A stretch of DNA of 64,000 bases from Lachnospira pectinoschiza (GCF_020564355.1 NZ_JAJCRR010000002.1:1-64000), one strand, 5' to 3'; positions 9,078-18,176 are shown, numbered from the stretch's first letter. The notes: generated by a model not told the origin, from the sequence alone. Numbers and translations: made by a program.

Positions 9078-9106
9078 TTTACAAATCACACAGATAATGA
9101 TAAACT
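9078..9106 (+). promoter_or_regulatory. Promoter before the FMN-binding wall protein
   Basis: TTTACA (9078-9083), 17-nt spacer, TAAACT (9101-9106). A second transcription start would let the wall protein be expressed apart from the transporter genes. Confidence 0.55.
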
Positions 9107-9114
9107 TAGTCATG

Positions 9115-9140
9115 TCTAACAGATATTAGAAATATCTAAC
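9115..9140. repeat. Direct repeat TCTAAC flanking an inverted repeat
   Basis: TCTAAC occurs at 9115-9120 and 9135-9140 around GATATT(aga)AATATC (9122-9136). It sits just downstream of the promoter at 9078-9106. The same hexamer starts at the -10 box of the upstream operon promoter (567-572), so a common regulator is conceivable. Confidence 0.35.
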
Positions 9141-9168
9141 AAGAAAAACAGCAAGGAGAAAGAGGTTT

Positions 9169-10773
9169 ATGAAAAAAAGAGGAACAGCCGGTCTTTTAGG
9201 CGGTGCGCTTGCAGTCGTTTTACTTGCAGGCAATGTACTTGGTGTCAGTTATCCGGCTTATGCGCAGGATACACAGCACCATGACGGAAATTATACGGCT
9301 TCGGCACATGTAGAATTTCATGAAGTGGTCAATTATGATTTATACGTAACAGTCAGTGTGAAGGACGGTGTGATCAGCAAGGTTGCCTTAAACGATGAAA
9401 AAAATGCAGACATTGAGGCGGTCAATGTACCGTATATCAATTATGCGATGAAGGGTATGGCGGATTCTTATATCGGAACAACCGGTACAGCAGCAGATAC
9501 CGTCAGCGGTGCAACGTATTCAGCCAATGCCATTAACGAAGCGGTTGCAAAGGCAATGGTTAAATCACAGGCAAATGAAGCCGATGCCGATACGGCAGAT
9601 ACCCCTTCCGGTGACAACGGACAGAACGATAACCAGAACGGCAGTGACAACACAAATGATACACAAAAGCCTTCTGATGATAAAACCAATTCCGGCGATA
9701 CAGGAAACGACAGTTATGAACGTGTGTTAAAGACAGGTGCTTATGAACTCACAGCGGACAGCTATGATGCTTCAGCCATGATGAAAATGCCTGCATTTAT
9801 CTGCATTGATGCAGAAAATAACACATTCAGCGTACATCCGTATAAGAACGGCGTTGTAGATTATGAAACGAATAAGGGTTCAGGTTCAATTTCCTTTGAT
9901 TCTGCAACTGGTGTATACACAATGACCTATGAAGCAGGTGTAACGGTTGTGGCACTCGGTGCAACAACGACATTTACAGCAGATGCGGACAGCATTACAT
10001 TTACGAGTCCGTTACGTTATGGTGCGGCGCAGATGAATACAACCGATGCAGACGGCAAATTCCTTTCATACACAGCAAAGACATCAGCTTATGAGGGCAC
10101 ACTGACAAGCGGTGCTTATGTACTGACAGCAGACAGCTATGACGCTTCTGCAATGATGAAGATGCCTGCATACATCGGAATTGATATGGGAAAGAAGACC
10201 TTTATCGTACACCCGTATAAAAATGACGTGGTAGACAACGATACCAATAAGGGTTCAGGTTCAATTTCCTTTGATTCTGCAACCGGTGTATACACAATGA
10301 CTTACGAAGGCGGTGTAACGGTTGTGGCACTCGGCAGTACAACAACATTTACGGTTTCAGACAAGGGTATTACATTTACAAGTCCGTTACGTTACGGTGC
10401 GGCACAGATGAATACAACCGATGCAGACGGTAATTTCCTTTCTTATACGGCAGTGCCTTATACACAGGAAATACCGGACGGTGATACCAATGATGACACA
10501 CAGGGCAAAGGAGATTCAGGAAATACATCAGGCGGCACATCCAATGACAGTACACAGTCCGGTGAATCCACAGGAAACAGCGCGTCAGAGGGCAATGCCA
10601 ATGCGTCAGGACAGAACTTTGAGAGTTCCCAGTCCGGTGCCCAGACATCAGGAAACAGTACCGTAAAGACCGGTGATTCAGCGATGACAGGCATGTATGC
10701 AGTATCAGCCGTTTTATCAATCGGTCTTCTCATTGCGGCGGCAGTATTGAAGAAACGTAAAAGAGTACTGTAG
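9169..10773 (+). CDS. Cell-wall-anchored FMN-binding-domain protein
   Basis: 534-aa exported surface protein. After the signal peptide (to about residue 33) comes an FMN_bind domain (about 38-130) with the flavinylation-type motif D110-T-V-S-G-A-T116-Y-S; Thr116 would carry FMN attached by an ApbE transferase. Then come an Asp/Asn/Thr linker, two near-identical ~110-residue modules (about 185-305 and 308-430, both with ADSYDASAMMKMPA and TSPLRYGAAQMNTTDADG), another low-complexity linker, and a C-terminal sorting signal: TVKTGDS, a hydrophobic helix and KKRKR, i.e. a noncanonical LPxTG-like signal. Ribosome binding site AAGGAGAAAGAGG. The likely role is surface flavin-based electron transfer or ligand binding. 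ApbE is not in the window. Confidence 0.8.
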   Translation: MKKRGTAGLLGGALAVVLLAGNVLGVSYPAYAQDTQHHDGNYTASAHVEFHEVVNYDLYVTVSVKDGVISKVALNDEKNADIEAVNVPYINYAMKGMADSYIGTTGTAADTVSGATYSANAINEAVAKAMVKSQANEADADTADTPSGDNGQNDNQNGSDNTNDTQKPSDDKTNSGDTGNDSYERVLKTGAYELTADSYDASAMMKMPAFICIDAENNTFSVHPYKNGVVDYETNKGSGSISFDSATGVYTMTYEAGVTVVALGATTTFTADADSITFTSPLRYGAAQMNTTDADGKFLSYTAKTSAYEGTLTSGAYVLTADSYDASAMMKMPAYIGIDMGKKTFIVHPYKNDVVDNDTNKGSGSISFDSATGVYTMTYEGGVTVVALGSTTTFTVSDKGITFTSPLRYGAAQMNTTDADGNFLSYTAVPYTQEIPDGDTNDDTQGKGDSGNTSGGTSNDSTQSGESTGNSASEGNANASGQNFESSQSGAQTSGNSTVKTGDSAMTGMYAVSAVLSIGLLIAAAVLKKRKRVL

Positions 10774-10843
10774 GACATGATACGCAGACAGAGGTATGTT
10801 CAAAAAAATAAAAATATAAAACAGCACAGAGGTGTAATGACAG

Positions 10844-10888
10844 CAGCGTCCGTATGGTTATGCGGGCGCTGTTTTGCACATTTTTTTT
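10844..10888 (+). terminator. Intrinsic terminator after the FMN-binding protein gene
   Basis: 12-bp stem 10844-10855/10860-10871 (two G-T pairs) with loop GGTT, followed by TTTT and, after a short gap, eight T residues. Confidence 0.8.
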
Positions 10889-10898
10889 CAGAAAAGAA

Positions 10899-10927
10899 TT
10901 GAAGTTATGCGGCTGATACGGTATAAT
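10899..10927 (+). promoter_or_regulatory. Promoter for the small protein gene
   Basis: TTGAAG (10899-10904), 17-nt spacer, perfect TATAAT (10922-10927). Confidence 0.65.
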
Positions 10928-10976
10928 TCAATATGAAAATTTATGTTTAAGTTTTTGATAGATGGAGGACAAAGAA

Positions 10977-11234
10977 ATGACAAGAACATATCAGGTAAAA
11001 TATAAGAGCAAGAGTAAAATGCTGACAACACCGGAGAAAGTTGAAGATACAAAAAAGACGATTTTAGAAGTACCGCGTGTAAAATCCGTAGAAATTAAAG
11101 ATGACGGACAGATTGTCAGCATCGAAGTAGAAAAAGAAGAAGATTTTGAAGAAGTGATGAACCGTGTGGTAAATGTATTCAGAAGAATCGATGACAAATC
11201 CGAGGTTTCTTATAAATTTGCATTAAATGCATAG
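10977..11234 (+). CDS. Small uncharacterised protein
   Basis: 85-aa charged soluble protein (many Lys/Glu/Val) with no membrane segment. The pattern suggests a ferredoxin-like fold: strand (TYQVKYKSKSK), helix (TPEKVEDTKKTILE), strands (VKSVEIKDDGQIVSIEVE), helix (DFEEVMNRVVNVFRRI), strand (SEVSYKFAL). I do not recognise a named family. Start ATG 10977 lies nine bases after GGAGG; the upstream ATG at 10962 contains that ribosome binding site. It has its own promoter, and prfC follows after about 120 nt. Confidence 0.65.
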   Translation: MTRTYQVKYKSKSKMLTTPEKVEDTKKTILEVPRVKSVEIKDDGQIVSIEVEKEEDFEEVMNRVVNVFRRIDDKSEVSYKFALNA

Positions 11235-11256
11235 TACTGGGCGAAGAACAGTGAAA

Positions 11257-11303
11257 AGGGCTGTCACACTAAGGTGAAACATTGCGTTAGTGCGGCACCC
11301 TTT
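11257..11303 (+). other. Imperfect hairpin between the small gene and prfC
   Basis: CACTAA and TTAGTG pair, extended outward by GCTG/CGGC and GGG/CCC with small bulges. Only CCCTTTC follows, so it would be a weak terminator or a processing/attenuation stem in the prfC leader. Confidence 0.4.
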
Positions 11304-11353
11304 CATCATTTCAGGCAGACAGAAAATAAGAAGTAAAACAAGGAGAAATAAAA

Positions 11354-12949
11354 TTGGCTGACATTAGAAGCGAGATTGAAAAAAGAAGAACATTTGCCAT
11401 TATATCCCACCCGGATGCCGGTAAAACCACACTGACGGAAAAGTTTCTGCTCTACGGCGGAGCGATTAACCTGGCAGGGTCGGTAAAGGGTAAAAAGACC
11501 GCAAAACACGCGGTTTCAGACTGGATGGAGATTGAAAAGGAAAGAGGTATTTCCGTAACGTCATCTGTATTGCAGTTTAATTATGACGGATACTGCATTA
11601 ATATTCTGGATACGCCGGGTCATGAAGACTTCTCGGAAGATACGTACAGAACCTTAATGGCAGCGGATTCGGCGGTCATGGTAATTGATGCGTCAAAGGG
11701 TGTGGAAAAACAGACGATTAAGCTGTTTAAGGTCTGTGTTATGCGTCACATCCCGATTTTTACATTTATCAACAAAATGGACCGTGAAGCTAATGACCCG
11801 TTTGAGCTGTTAGATGAAATTGAAAGTGTATTGGGTATCAGTACCTGTCCTGTCAACTGGCCAATCGGCTGCGGCAAGGAATTTAAAGGTGTGTATGACC
11901 GCAATACAAAAGACGTTTCCTTATTTAAAGCGGCAATGAACGGACAAAAAGAGGTTGAAACGAAGGAAATCGCCGTAGATGATGAAGCACTGCTTGCGGA
12001 AATCGGACAGGGCTATTTTGACAAACTCACAGAAGATATTGAACTGTTGGACGGTGCGAGTGCGGAATTTGATTTAGAACAGGTGCAGGAAGGAAACTTA
12101 ACACCGGTATTTTTCGGTTCGGCGCTGACGAATTTCGGTGTGGAAACGTTCTTAAAGCATTTTCTGGACATGACAACCTCTCCGCTGCCAAGACATTCTT
12201 CAATTGGGGAGATTAATCCGTTTGAAGAAGACTTTTCGGCATTTGTATTTAAGATTCAGGCGAATATGAATAAGGCACACCGTGACAGAATCGCATTTAT
12301 GCGAATCTGCTCCGGAAAGTTTGAGGCAGGCATGGAAGCCAACCACGTACAGGGCGGCAAAAAAATCCGTCTTGCCCAGCCACAGCAGATGATGGCACAG
12401 GAACGCCACATTGTTGAAGAAGCCTATGCGGGAGATATTATCGGTGTATTTGATCCGGGTATTTTTTCTATCGGAGATACAATCTGCAAGTCCAACCAGA
12501 AGTTTGAATTTGACGGAATCCCGACCTTCGCACCGGAACATTTTGCACGTGTCAGACAGATGGATACGATGAAAAGGAAGCAGTTTATCAAGGGAATCAG
12601 CCAGATTGCACAGGAAGGTGCGATTCAGATTTTTCAGGAATTTAATACCGGTATGGAAGAAATCATTGTCGGTGTTGTCGGTGTCTTGCAGTTTGAAGTG
12701 CTTGAATACCGCCTGAAAAACGAATACAACGTAGAGATTAAACTGGAACAGCTTCCGTATGAATATATCCGCTGGATTGAAAATCCGGAAGAAATCGATG
12801 TAAACCGCATTGTCGGTACTTCCGATATGAAGAAGATTAAGGACTTAAAGGACAATCCGCTGTTAATCTTTGTGAACAGCTGGAGTGTCAATATGGTACT
12901 GGAAAGAAATGAAGGCTTAAAGCTTTCTGAATTCGGTAAGAACAATTAA
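11354..12949 (+). CDS. prfC: Peptide chain release factor 3
   Basis: 531-aa translational GTPase that recycles RF1/RF2 from the ribosome after peptide release. G1 is SHPDAGKTT (about residue 18-26), switch region ERGISVTSSV, G3 DTPGHEDFSEDTYRTL, and G4 NKMD. The C-terminal half has the RF3-type domain II and III (FAPEHFARVR...FNTGMEEIIVGVVGVLQFEVLEYRL). The start is TTG at 11354: AGGAGA at 11341-11346 is eight bases upstream and the protein begins MADIRSEIEKRRTFAIISHP, matching the family N-terminus. Its length is normal for RF3. Confidence 0.96.
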   Translation: MADIRSEIEKRRTFAIISHPDAGKTTLTEKFLLYGGAINLAGSVKGKKTAKHAVSDWMEIEKERGISVTSSVLQFNYDGYCINILDTPGHEDFSEDTYRTLMAADSAVMVIDASKGVEKQTIKLFKVCVMRHIPIFTFINKMDREANDPFELLDEIESVLGISTCPVNWPIGCGKEFKGVYDRNTKDVSLFKAAMNGQKEVETKEIAVDDEALLAEIGQGYFDKLTEDIELLDGASAEFDLEQVQEGNLTPVFFGSALTNFGVETFLKHFLDMTTSPLPRHSSIGEINPFEEDFSAFVFKIQANMNKAHRDRIAFMRICSGKFEAGMEANHVQGGKKIRLAQPQQMMAQERHIVEEAYAGDIIGVFDPGIFSIGDTICKSNQKFEFDGIPTFAPEHFARVRQMDTMKRKQFIKGISQIAQEGAIQIFQEFNTGMEEIIVGVVGVLQFEVLEYRLKNEYNVEIKLEQLPYEYIRWIENPEEIDVNRIVGTSDMKKIKDLKDNPLLIFVNSWSVNMVLERNEGLKLSEFGKNN

Positions 12950-12999
12950 CTTGTAAACGGCAGAGTAAGTGCAGGAAACAGTACAGAAATGAGGACACT

Positions 13000-15156
13000 A
13001 TGGGGAAGAACGTACATGAAAAAAGAAAACGTTTACTGACAAAAATGAAAGCTGCGTGTCTGGCGGCGGTGATGTGTGTTTCAACGCTGCCGGTGCTTAC
13101 GGCACAGATACAGCCGGTGACGGCTTATGCACAGGAGAAGACAGGAACGGTCAATGCCGGTGTCACAGGGCTTCGTGTCCGCTCATCGACAGATACCTCC
13201 GGTACGGCAAATGTCATTACAAAGGTCAGCGGCGGGTTCCATTTTGATATTCTGGATACGGTGCAGACGAGTGATACCTACGCGTGGTATCAGGTGGGTT
13301 TTTATTTAAACGGTACTTACACCAAAGGCTATGTGACGAGTGAATATGTCACGGTAGACAGTACGGATATTGACTATTCGGACGATACGGATTTTGAGAG
13401 CTATCTTTCAAGTCAGGGCTTCCCGGAATCTTATAAGGAAGATTTGCGCAGTCTGCATGCGAAGTATCCAAAGTGGATATTTGTTGCGGATTTTGTGGAC
13501 AAGGACTGGGATACGGTCGTTGAAAATGAAAATGTACTTGGCCGGAGCCTGATTTATGCTTCGGCAAAAAGCTCGTGGAAGTCAACGGCGGATGGCGCAT
13601 ACGACTGGGAGAGCGGTTCGTGGTATGAATTGGACAGCGGCGGCTGGGTACAGGCTTCAAGCGCATTGGTGCAGTATGCCCTTGACCCGCGTAACTTCTT
13701 AAACGAAACAAATGTGTTTATGTTTGAGGATTTGTCCTATAACAGCTCCGTGCAGAGTGAAACCGGCGTAAGCAGTATTATTGAAGATACGTTTATGGAC
13801 GGTTCGTCCCATGACTTGTCGTATGACGGAACGGATTTTAATTATCCTTCGGCGCTGATGTATGCAGGACGGGCATCGGGTGTCAGTCCGTATCATCTGG
13901 CAACGCGCATTATCCAGGAGCAGGGCAGAAAAGGACAGGGCAACAGCATTTCCGGAACGGTGAGCGGCTATGAGGGGTATTACAATTACTACAATCAGGG
14001 TGCTTATAAAACCGCAACGGCAAGTGCGGTGGTCAACGGCTTGAAGTATGCCGCCAAAACCGATGCAGCGACATTAAGACCGTGGAATACCCGTATGAAA
14101 TCTGTTATCGGCGGTGCGATTTACATAGGAAGCCGTTACATTAACCGTGGACAGAATACGATTTATTATGAAAAGTTTGATATGGTAACACCGTATACCC
14201 ATCAGTATATGACAAATGTCTTAGCACCGAGAAGTGAGTCTTCGACCGCTTCACAGGCATACAGCGATACGACCAAGAAAAATACGGCACTGGTGTTTAA
14301 GATTCCGGTTTATAAAAATATGCCGGACAGTGCGTGTGAGCTTCCGACAGGGGAGGGCAGTCCAAACAATGCCTTAACAAGTCTTTCGGTTTCAGGTTAT
14401 TCGCTGACACCGACGTTTGATATGTTTACAACTGAGTATGGTGTAATTGTGGAAAATGAAATTTCTTCTGTGGATATCGAAGCACAAACAGCAGATTCCG
14501 GTGCAAAACTTACAGGAACCGGCAGTCATGCGCTAAAGGTCGGCACGAATGAGATTGAAGTGACGGTTACATCACAAAGCGGTGAAACAAAGACGTATAT
14601 CATCCGTGTTGTGCGCAAAGAAGCGGCTTCCGGTGATAGTGGAAACAACAGTAACAACGGTGGTACAGATTCCGGAAACAGCGGCGGTGATAGCGGCACG
14701 GATAACGGAAACAGTGGCGGCGATTCGGAAAAGGGCGGATATTCGACAGATTTTCTGCTTGAAAACGGCAAGATATCCAGAGTCGGTGTCGGGAGTGCCG
14801 CACAGGACGTTTTAAATCACATTTCCTTTACGGGCGGCGCATACGGAAAAGTAACACACAGTGACGGCAGTGCCAATGACGGTATTGTGGGAACTGGAGA
14901 TGTGCTTACGATTTACGATAAAAACGGCGGTGAAATGGCACGCTACACGTTTGTGATTTACGGTGATGTCAACGGCGACGGAGCGGTGACGAGCATGGAT
15001 TTACTGTATGTGAAGCGCCATATTTTAGGAACAAAGCTGCTGGAAGAACCGTATCTGACGGCGGCAGATGCAAACCGTGGAAATGACGGCATTACATCAA
15101 TAGACTTGTTATATATTAAAAGACACATTTTGGATATCCGGTACATTGAACAGTAG
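13000..15156 (+). CDS. Secreted glucosaminidase with SH3, cadherin-like and dockerin domains
   Basis: 718-aa secreted peptidoglycan hydrolase. Order: signal peptide (to about 45); bacterial SH3 domain (about 50-120, GLRVRSSTDTSG...KGYVTSEYVTV); a glucosaminidase domain (about 135-420) with the region GRASGVSPYHLATRIIQEQG and catalytic Glu in IIQEQG; cadherin-like beta-sandwich (about 455-545); Gly/Ser/Asn linker; a small pre-dockerin beta domain; and a C-terminal type-I-like dockerin with two Ca-binding F-hand motifs, GDVNGDGAVTSMDLLYVKRH and the variant DANRGNDGITSIDLLYIKRH. The family cleaves the N-acetylglucosamine-N-acetylmuramic acid backbone. The neighbouring gene 50 nt downstream encodes a cohesin, so the enzyme is probably tethered to it non-covalently. 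Confidence 0.85.
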   Translation: MGKNVHEKRKRLLTKMKAACLAAVMCVSTLPVLTAQIQPVTAYAQEKTGTVNAGVTGLRVRSSTDTSGTANVITKVSGGFHFDILDTVQTSDTYAWYQVGFYLNGTYTKGYVTSEYVTVDSTDIDYSDDTDFESYLSSQGFPESYKEDLRSLHAKYPKWIFVADFVDKDWDTVVENENVLGRSLIYASAKSSWKSTADGAYDWESGSWYELDSGGWVQASSALVQYALDPRNFLNETNVFMFEDLSYNSSVQSETGVSSIIEDTFMDGSSHDLSYDGTDFNYPSALMYAGRASGVSPYHLATRIIQEQGRKGQGNSISGTVSGYEGYYNYYNQGAYKTATASAVVNGLKYAAKTDAATLRPWNTRMKSVIGGAIYIGSRYINRGQNTIYYEKFDMVTPYTHQYMTNVLAPRSESSTASQAYSDTTKKNTALVFKIPVYKNMPDSACELPTGEGSPNNALTSLSVSGYSLTPTFDMFTTEYGVIVENEISSVDIEAQTADSGAKLTGTGSHALKVGTNEIEVTVTSQSGETKTYIIRVVRKEAASGDSGNNSNNGGTDSGNSGGDSGTDNGNSGGDSEKGGYSTDFLLENGKISRVGVGSAAQDVLNHISFTGGAYGKVTHSDGSANDGIVGTGDVLTIYDKNGGEMARYTFVIYGDVNGDGAVTSMDLLYVKRHILGTKLLEEPYLTAADANRGNDGITSIDLLYIKRHILDIRYIEQ

Positions 15157-15205
15157 GATTCAGACAGTAGTGGGAGTTGCCAAAGAAATGTGATTGAGGT
15201 GAAAA

Positions 15206-16882
15206 ATGACGGGAAAATGGAAAAAGGCAGCCGCAGTGCTGCTGGCAGCAGTAATGGCAGTTTTGCTGGTACCGCTGCCAACGTATGCAAAAGAAACAGC
15301 AAAGATATCCGTAGGCTCAGGCTCTTGTGATATTGGTGATGAAGTGACGATATCGGTCAGTGTCAGCAGCAGTGTGGACATTTATATGTGTGACATCTGG
15401 CTCAGTTATGATTCAGGCGTGCTACAGCCGGTTTCCGGCTACAGCGGTGGGGGCGGCGGCAGTGTGCGCCTGCTCTCTACTGACAGTACCTCATTCAGCG
15501 TGCGGTTTAAAGCGGTATCGGCGGGAAGTTCTTCGATTTCTGTAAGCACTTCCAATACGATTATCAGTTCGGCAGATGAGGATTATATGGCAGTCAGTGC
15601 CGGTTCGGGTTCAGTAACCGTAAAAGCACCGGTCAGCTATTCAACCGATAATACGCTTGCATCGTTAGATATCAGTCCGGGCGTGTTATCTCCGGCATTT
15701 TCACCGAATGTCACATCGTATACGACGACAGTCGGTTCAGACTGTTCACAGCTGGTTGTCAGTGCGGTTGCAAATGATGAAAATGCTTCGGTATCTGTCC
15801 GCGGAACGCGCATGGACCCCGGCAGTAATACGACAACGATTACGGTAACGGCACAGGACGGCTCTAAAAAGGTCTATACGATTTCAACAACAAAGGACGA
15901 TTCTGCGGCGGCGACAACCAAAGCGGACGAACAGGAAACGACCAAAGCCGGAGAGCAGGAAACAACGACTGTCAGTTCGGAAGAACCGACACAGAGTGAG
16001 GAACAAATCCGCAGTATACAGGTAGCAGGTGCACAGTATGAACTGGCTGATGACTATACGGCAAATCCGCTTCCGTCCGGTTATGATGAAGTGGATTATG
16101 AATATAACGGCATTACCGTTAAAGCCGGAAAAGGCGTGAATACGAAGCTTATTCTGATGTATCTGAAAAATACGGACGGCAAAGGCACATCGGGCTTTTA
16201 TGTGTATGATTCAGTTGCGAAAACATTTTCATTATATATAGAAGCAAGTGAACCGGATATTACTTATGCGGTGCTTCCGATTACGGATTCCATGGAAAAA
16301 CCGGATGGATATAAAAAGACGACTTATACGATTGGCGGACAGACGGCAGATGTATTAATGTCTGAGGATGGCAGTTACTGTCTGTTCTATGGTGTCAGTT
16401 CGCTGGGCGTTACAGGGTGGTTCCGTTATGACTGCAATGACAATACAATACAGGTATACAGTGTGATGTCCGCTCCGGCGGGAAATCTCACGACACAGAC
16501 CGAATCACAGGGAGTAAGCGCTGCTTCTGACAGAATGTGGAAAGTAGTGGCACTGGTGCTTTCGGCAGTTGTGGTTCTTTGTATCATTGCGATTGTAATG
16601 CTTGCAGTGAAGCTTTCAAAGAGTAAGCGGGCATTTGCAGCGGCGGCAGATGACGGCTATGACAGATATGATGACGATGAATATGATTTTGATTCTTATG
16701 AAGAAGATGATGATGAAGATTTATCGGAGGACGTGCTGGCAGATAAAGAAGATGAAATCCAGGAAGACGATGAAGATGAGGTCGTACGTTCGATTTCAGA
16801 AGCATTGAAAAAAAATGAGGATGATCTGGAAGTGTTAGACATTCAGGATGTAGATGACGTTGATGATGTGAAACGGACATAA
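15206..16882 (+). CDS. Membrane-anchored cohesin-domain protein
   Basis: 558-aa protein. Signal peptide (to about 27), then a cohesin-like domain (about 30-135: GSGSCDIGDEVTISVSV...CDIWLSYDSGVLQPV...SFSVRFKAVSAGSSSISV), a cadherin-like beta-sandwich (about 145-230), a Thr/Glu linker with repeated TTKA(G/D)EQE, a second extracellular beta domain (about 265-420), one membrane helix (about 445-468, VVALVLSAVVVLCIIAIVMLAV), and a very acidic cytoplasmic tail of ~87 residues rich in Asp/Glu. The cohesin would bind dockerins such as the one in the gene just upstream, displaying that hydrolase at the membrane. The acidic tail is unusual and may couple to an intracellular partner. The cohesin call rests on pattern similarity, so it is probable rather than certain. 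Confidence 0.75.
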   Translation: MTGKWKKAAAVLLAAVMAVLLVPLPTYAKETAKISVGSGSCDIGDEVTISVSVSSSVDIYMCDIWLSYDSGVLQPVSGYSGGGGGSVRLLSTDSTSFSVRFKAVSAGSSSISVSTSNTIISSADEDYMAVSAGSGSVTVKAPVSYSTDNTLASLDISPGVLSPAFSPNVTSYTTTVGSDCSQLVVSAVANDENASVSVRGTRMDPGSNTTTITVTAQDGSKKVYTISTTKDDSAAATTKADEQETTKAGEQETTTVSSEEPTQSEEQIRSIQVAGAQYELADDYTANPLPSGYDEVDYEYNGITVKAGKGVNTKLILMYLKNTDGKGTSGFYVYDSVAKTFSLYIEASEPDITYAVLPITDSMEKPDGYKKTTYTIGGQTADVLMSEDGSYCLFYGVSSLGVTGWFRYDCNDNTIQVYSVMSAPAGNLTTQTESQGVSAASDRMWKVVALVLSAVVVLCIIAIVMLAVKLSKSKRAFAAAADDGYDRYDDDEYDFDSYEEDDDEDLSEDVLADKEDEIQEDDEDEVVRSISEALKKNEDDLEVLDIQDVDDVDDVKRT

Positions 16883-16885
16883 CAG

Positions 16886-16935
16886 AAAAAGGAACAGACT
16901 GCTGCAGAAATGCGGTGGTCTGTTCCTTTTTTTGA
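16886..16935. terminator. Bidirectional intrinsic terminator
   Basis: Long stem AAAGGAACAGAC (ending 16899) / GTCTGTTCCTTT (from 16918) flanked by A- and T-runs, between convergent genes. Confidence 0.88.
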
Positions 16936-16996
16936 CATTTTTCGGTATAAAGTGTAATTTACTGAATATATTACTGGAATATATATAATACAAATA

Positions 16997-18058
16997 TTAG
17001 ATTGCCGCCTGCCAGTGTTCTGCCTGCGCCTGATAATCCTCAGCCTGTGCTAAAAAAGCGGCAGAAAGTTCGGCATTTTTATTCTGTTTGGCTTGTGCGG
17101 CAAGCGTGCTGTAACATTTTGAAAGACAGGCAAGCGGCGCATCGCCGGACGAGTGGATGTCGATAATGCTCGGTGTTTCGGAAGCTGCGTTTAAATACCA
17201 AAGAACAGCTTCTTCATAATCCTTTAATCCGTAAAAATAGTGTCCGAGTTCCATGCAGATTTCCGCACACGGATTCTGTGCCATATCCTTTAAGCAGATT
17301 TTAAAGAATTCATTGTATGCGTTTGTCAGGCGGTAAATGCGCGCCAGCACGCAGGCAATGTTTTTGCGGCAGTCTTCGGGACGGTCTTCCTTTGCAAGCA
17401 CATTTTCAAAAATTTCACGGACACTTAAAAAGTCTTCATCTGTTCCAGAAATAAAAAGTTCCTTGCAGAACATAATCACGACATAATTTTCAAGGCGCAC
17501 ACCGCGGCGGACAGCATCGGCAAACACACCGAAATCCCGTTTGGTATGGCTTTGTTCAGGCAGATGTAAAATCTTAATATCACTGTCAAATACAACCGGC
17601 TCTAATCGTACGGTTTCGTGAATCGGAGAAATCCATTCAAACGTACGCAGGCGCTTAAACAGCTTCGGGCGGTATTCTTCTTCAAAATTATAAACGGTGT
17701 TGTGCGATTTGCTGTTGACGTAAATCATCTGTACAATGTCAATTTCCGGAACAAGCACCTGTTTTAAATTTAAAAACTGGCGGCGGTTTTCCTCGTCTAA
17801 GACCTCGTCCGCATCGGCAGAAAAAATGTAGTCGCAGTTTGCTTTTGAAAAGGCAAAATTTCTTGCGGCGGCGAAATCGTTGTTCCATGGATAATCATAA
17901 ATCAAATCCGTATATCCGGCGGCGATTTCTTTGGTGCGGTCGGTTGAGCCGGTATCTACGATAACAATTTCATCGCAGACCGGACGGTACGAATCCAGAC
18001 AGCGTTTTAATAACTTTTCTTCATTTTTAACAATCATGCAAAGACTGATTGAAATCAT
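16997..18058 (-). CDS. Family 2 glycosyltransferase with C-terminal TPR-like region
   Basis: 353-aa GT-A fold glycosyltransferase. The N-terminus ISLCMIVKNEEKLLKRCLDS, the nucleotide-binding VIVDTGSTDRT and the metal-binding DADE (SADADEVLD) motifs are typical of the GT2 group that includes SunS-like enzymes. The rest (about 200-350) is helical with TPR-like repeats (ELGHYFYGLKDYEEAVLWYLNAA). No signal peptide or membrane helix, so it is cytoplasmic. The acceptor is unknown; peptides, proteins and glycans are all possible in this group. It stands alone on the minus strand and shares a divergent promoter region with the amidase. Confidence 0.85.
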   Translation of the reverse strand: MISISLCMIVKNEEKLLKRCLDSYRPVCDEIVIVDTGSTDRTKEIAAGYTDLIYDYPWNNDFAAARNFAFSKANCDYIFSADADEVLDEENRRQFLNLKQVLVPEIDIVQMIYVNSKSHNTVYNFEEEYRPKLFKRLRTFEWISPIHETVRLEPVVFDSDIKILHLPEQSHTKRDFGVFADAVRRGVRLENYVVIMFCKELFISGTDEDFLSVREIFENVLAKEDRPEDCRKNIACVLARIYRLTNAYNEFFKICLKDMAQNPCAEICMELGHYFYGLKDYEEAVLWYLNAASETPSIIDIHSSGDAPLACLSKCYSTLAAQAKQNKNAELSAAFLAQAEDYQAQAEHWQAAI

Positions 18059-18148
18059 AACGTACTCCTATCTGCCAAACGGCGTATATTCCAAATCTTT
18101 TATTACTGTAAGTATGACATTTTTGTGGGAAGACTGTCAACGGGAAGT

Positions 18149-18176
18149 TTCACAATGGGGAAAAGTATGGTATACT
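18149..18176 (+). promoter_or_regulatory. Promoter of the amidase gene
   Basis: TTCACA (18149-18154), 16-nt spacer, TATACT (18171-18176), about 40 nt before the start codon. Confidence 0.6.

Noticed and set aside
9092-9113. Fur-box-like sequence GATAATGATAA
   Set aside because: Only one half resembles the consensus; the other half does not match, and the promoter -10 explains part of it.
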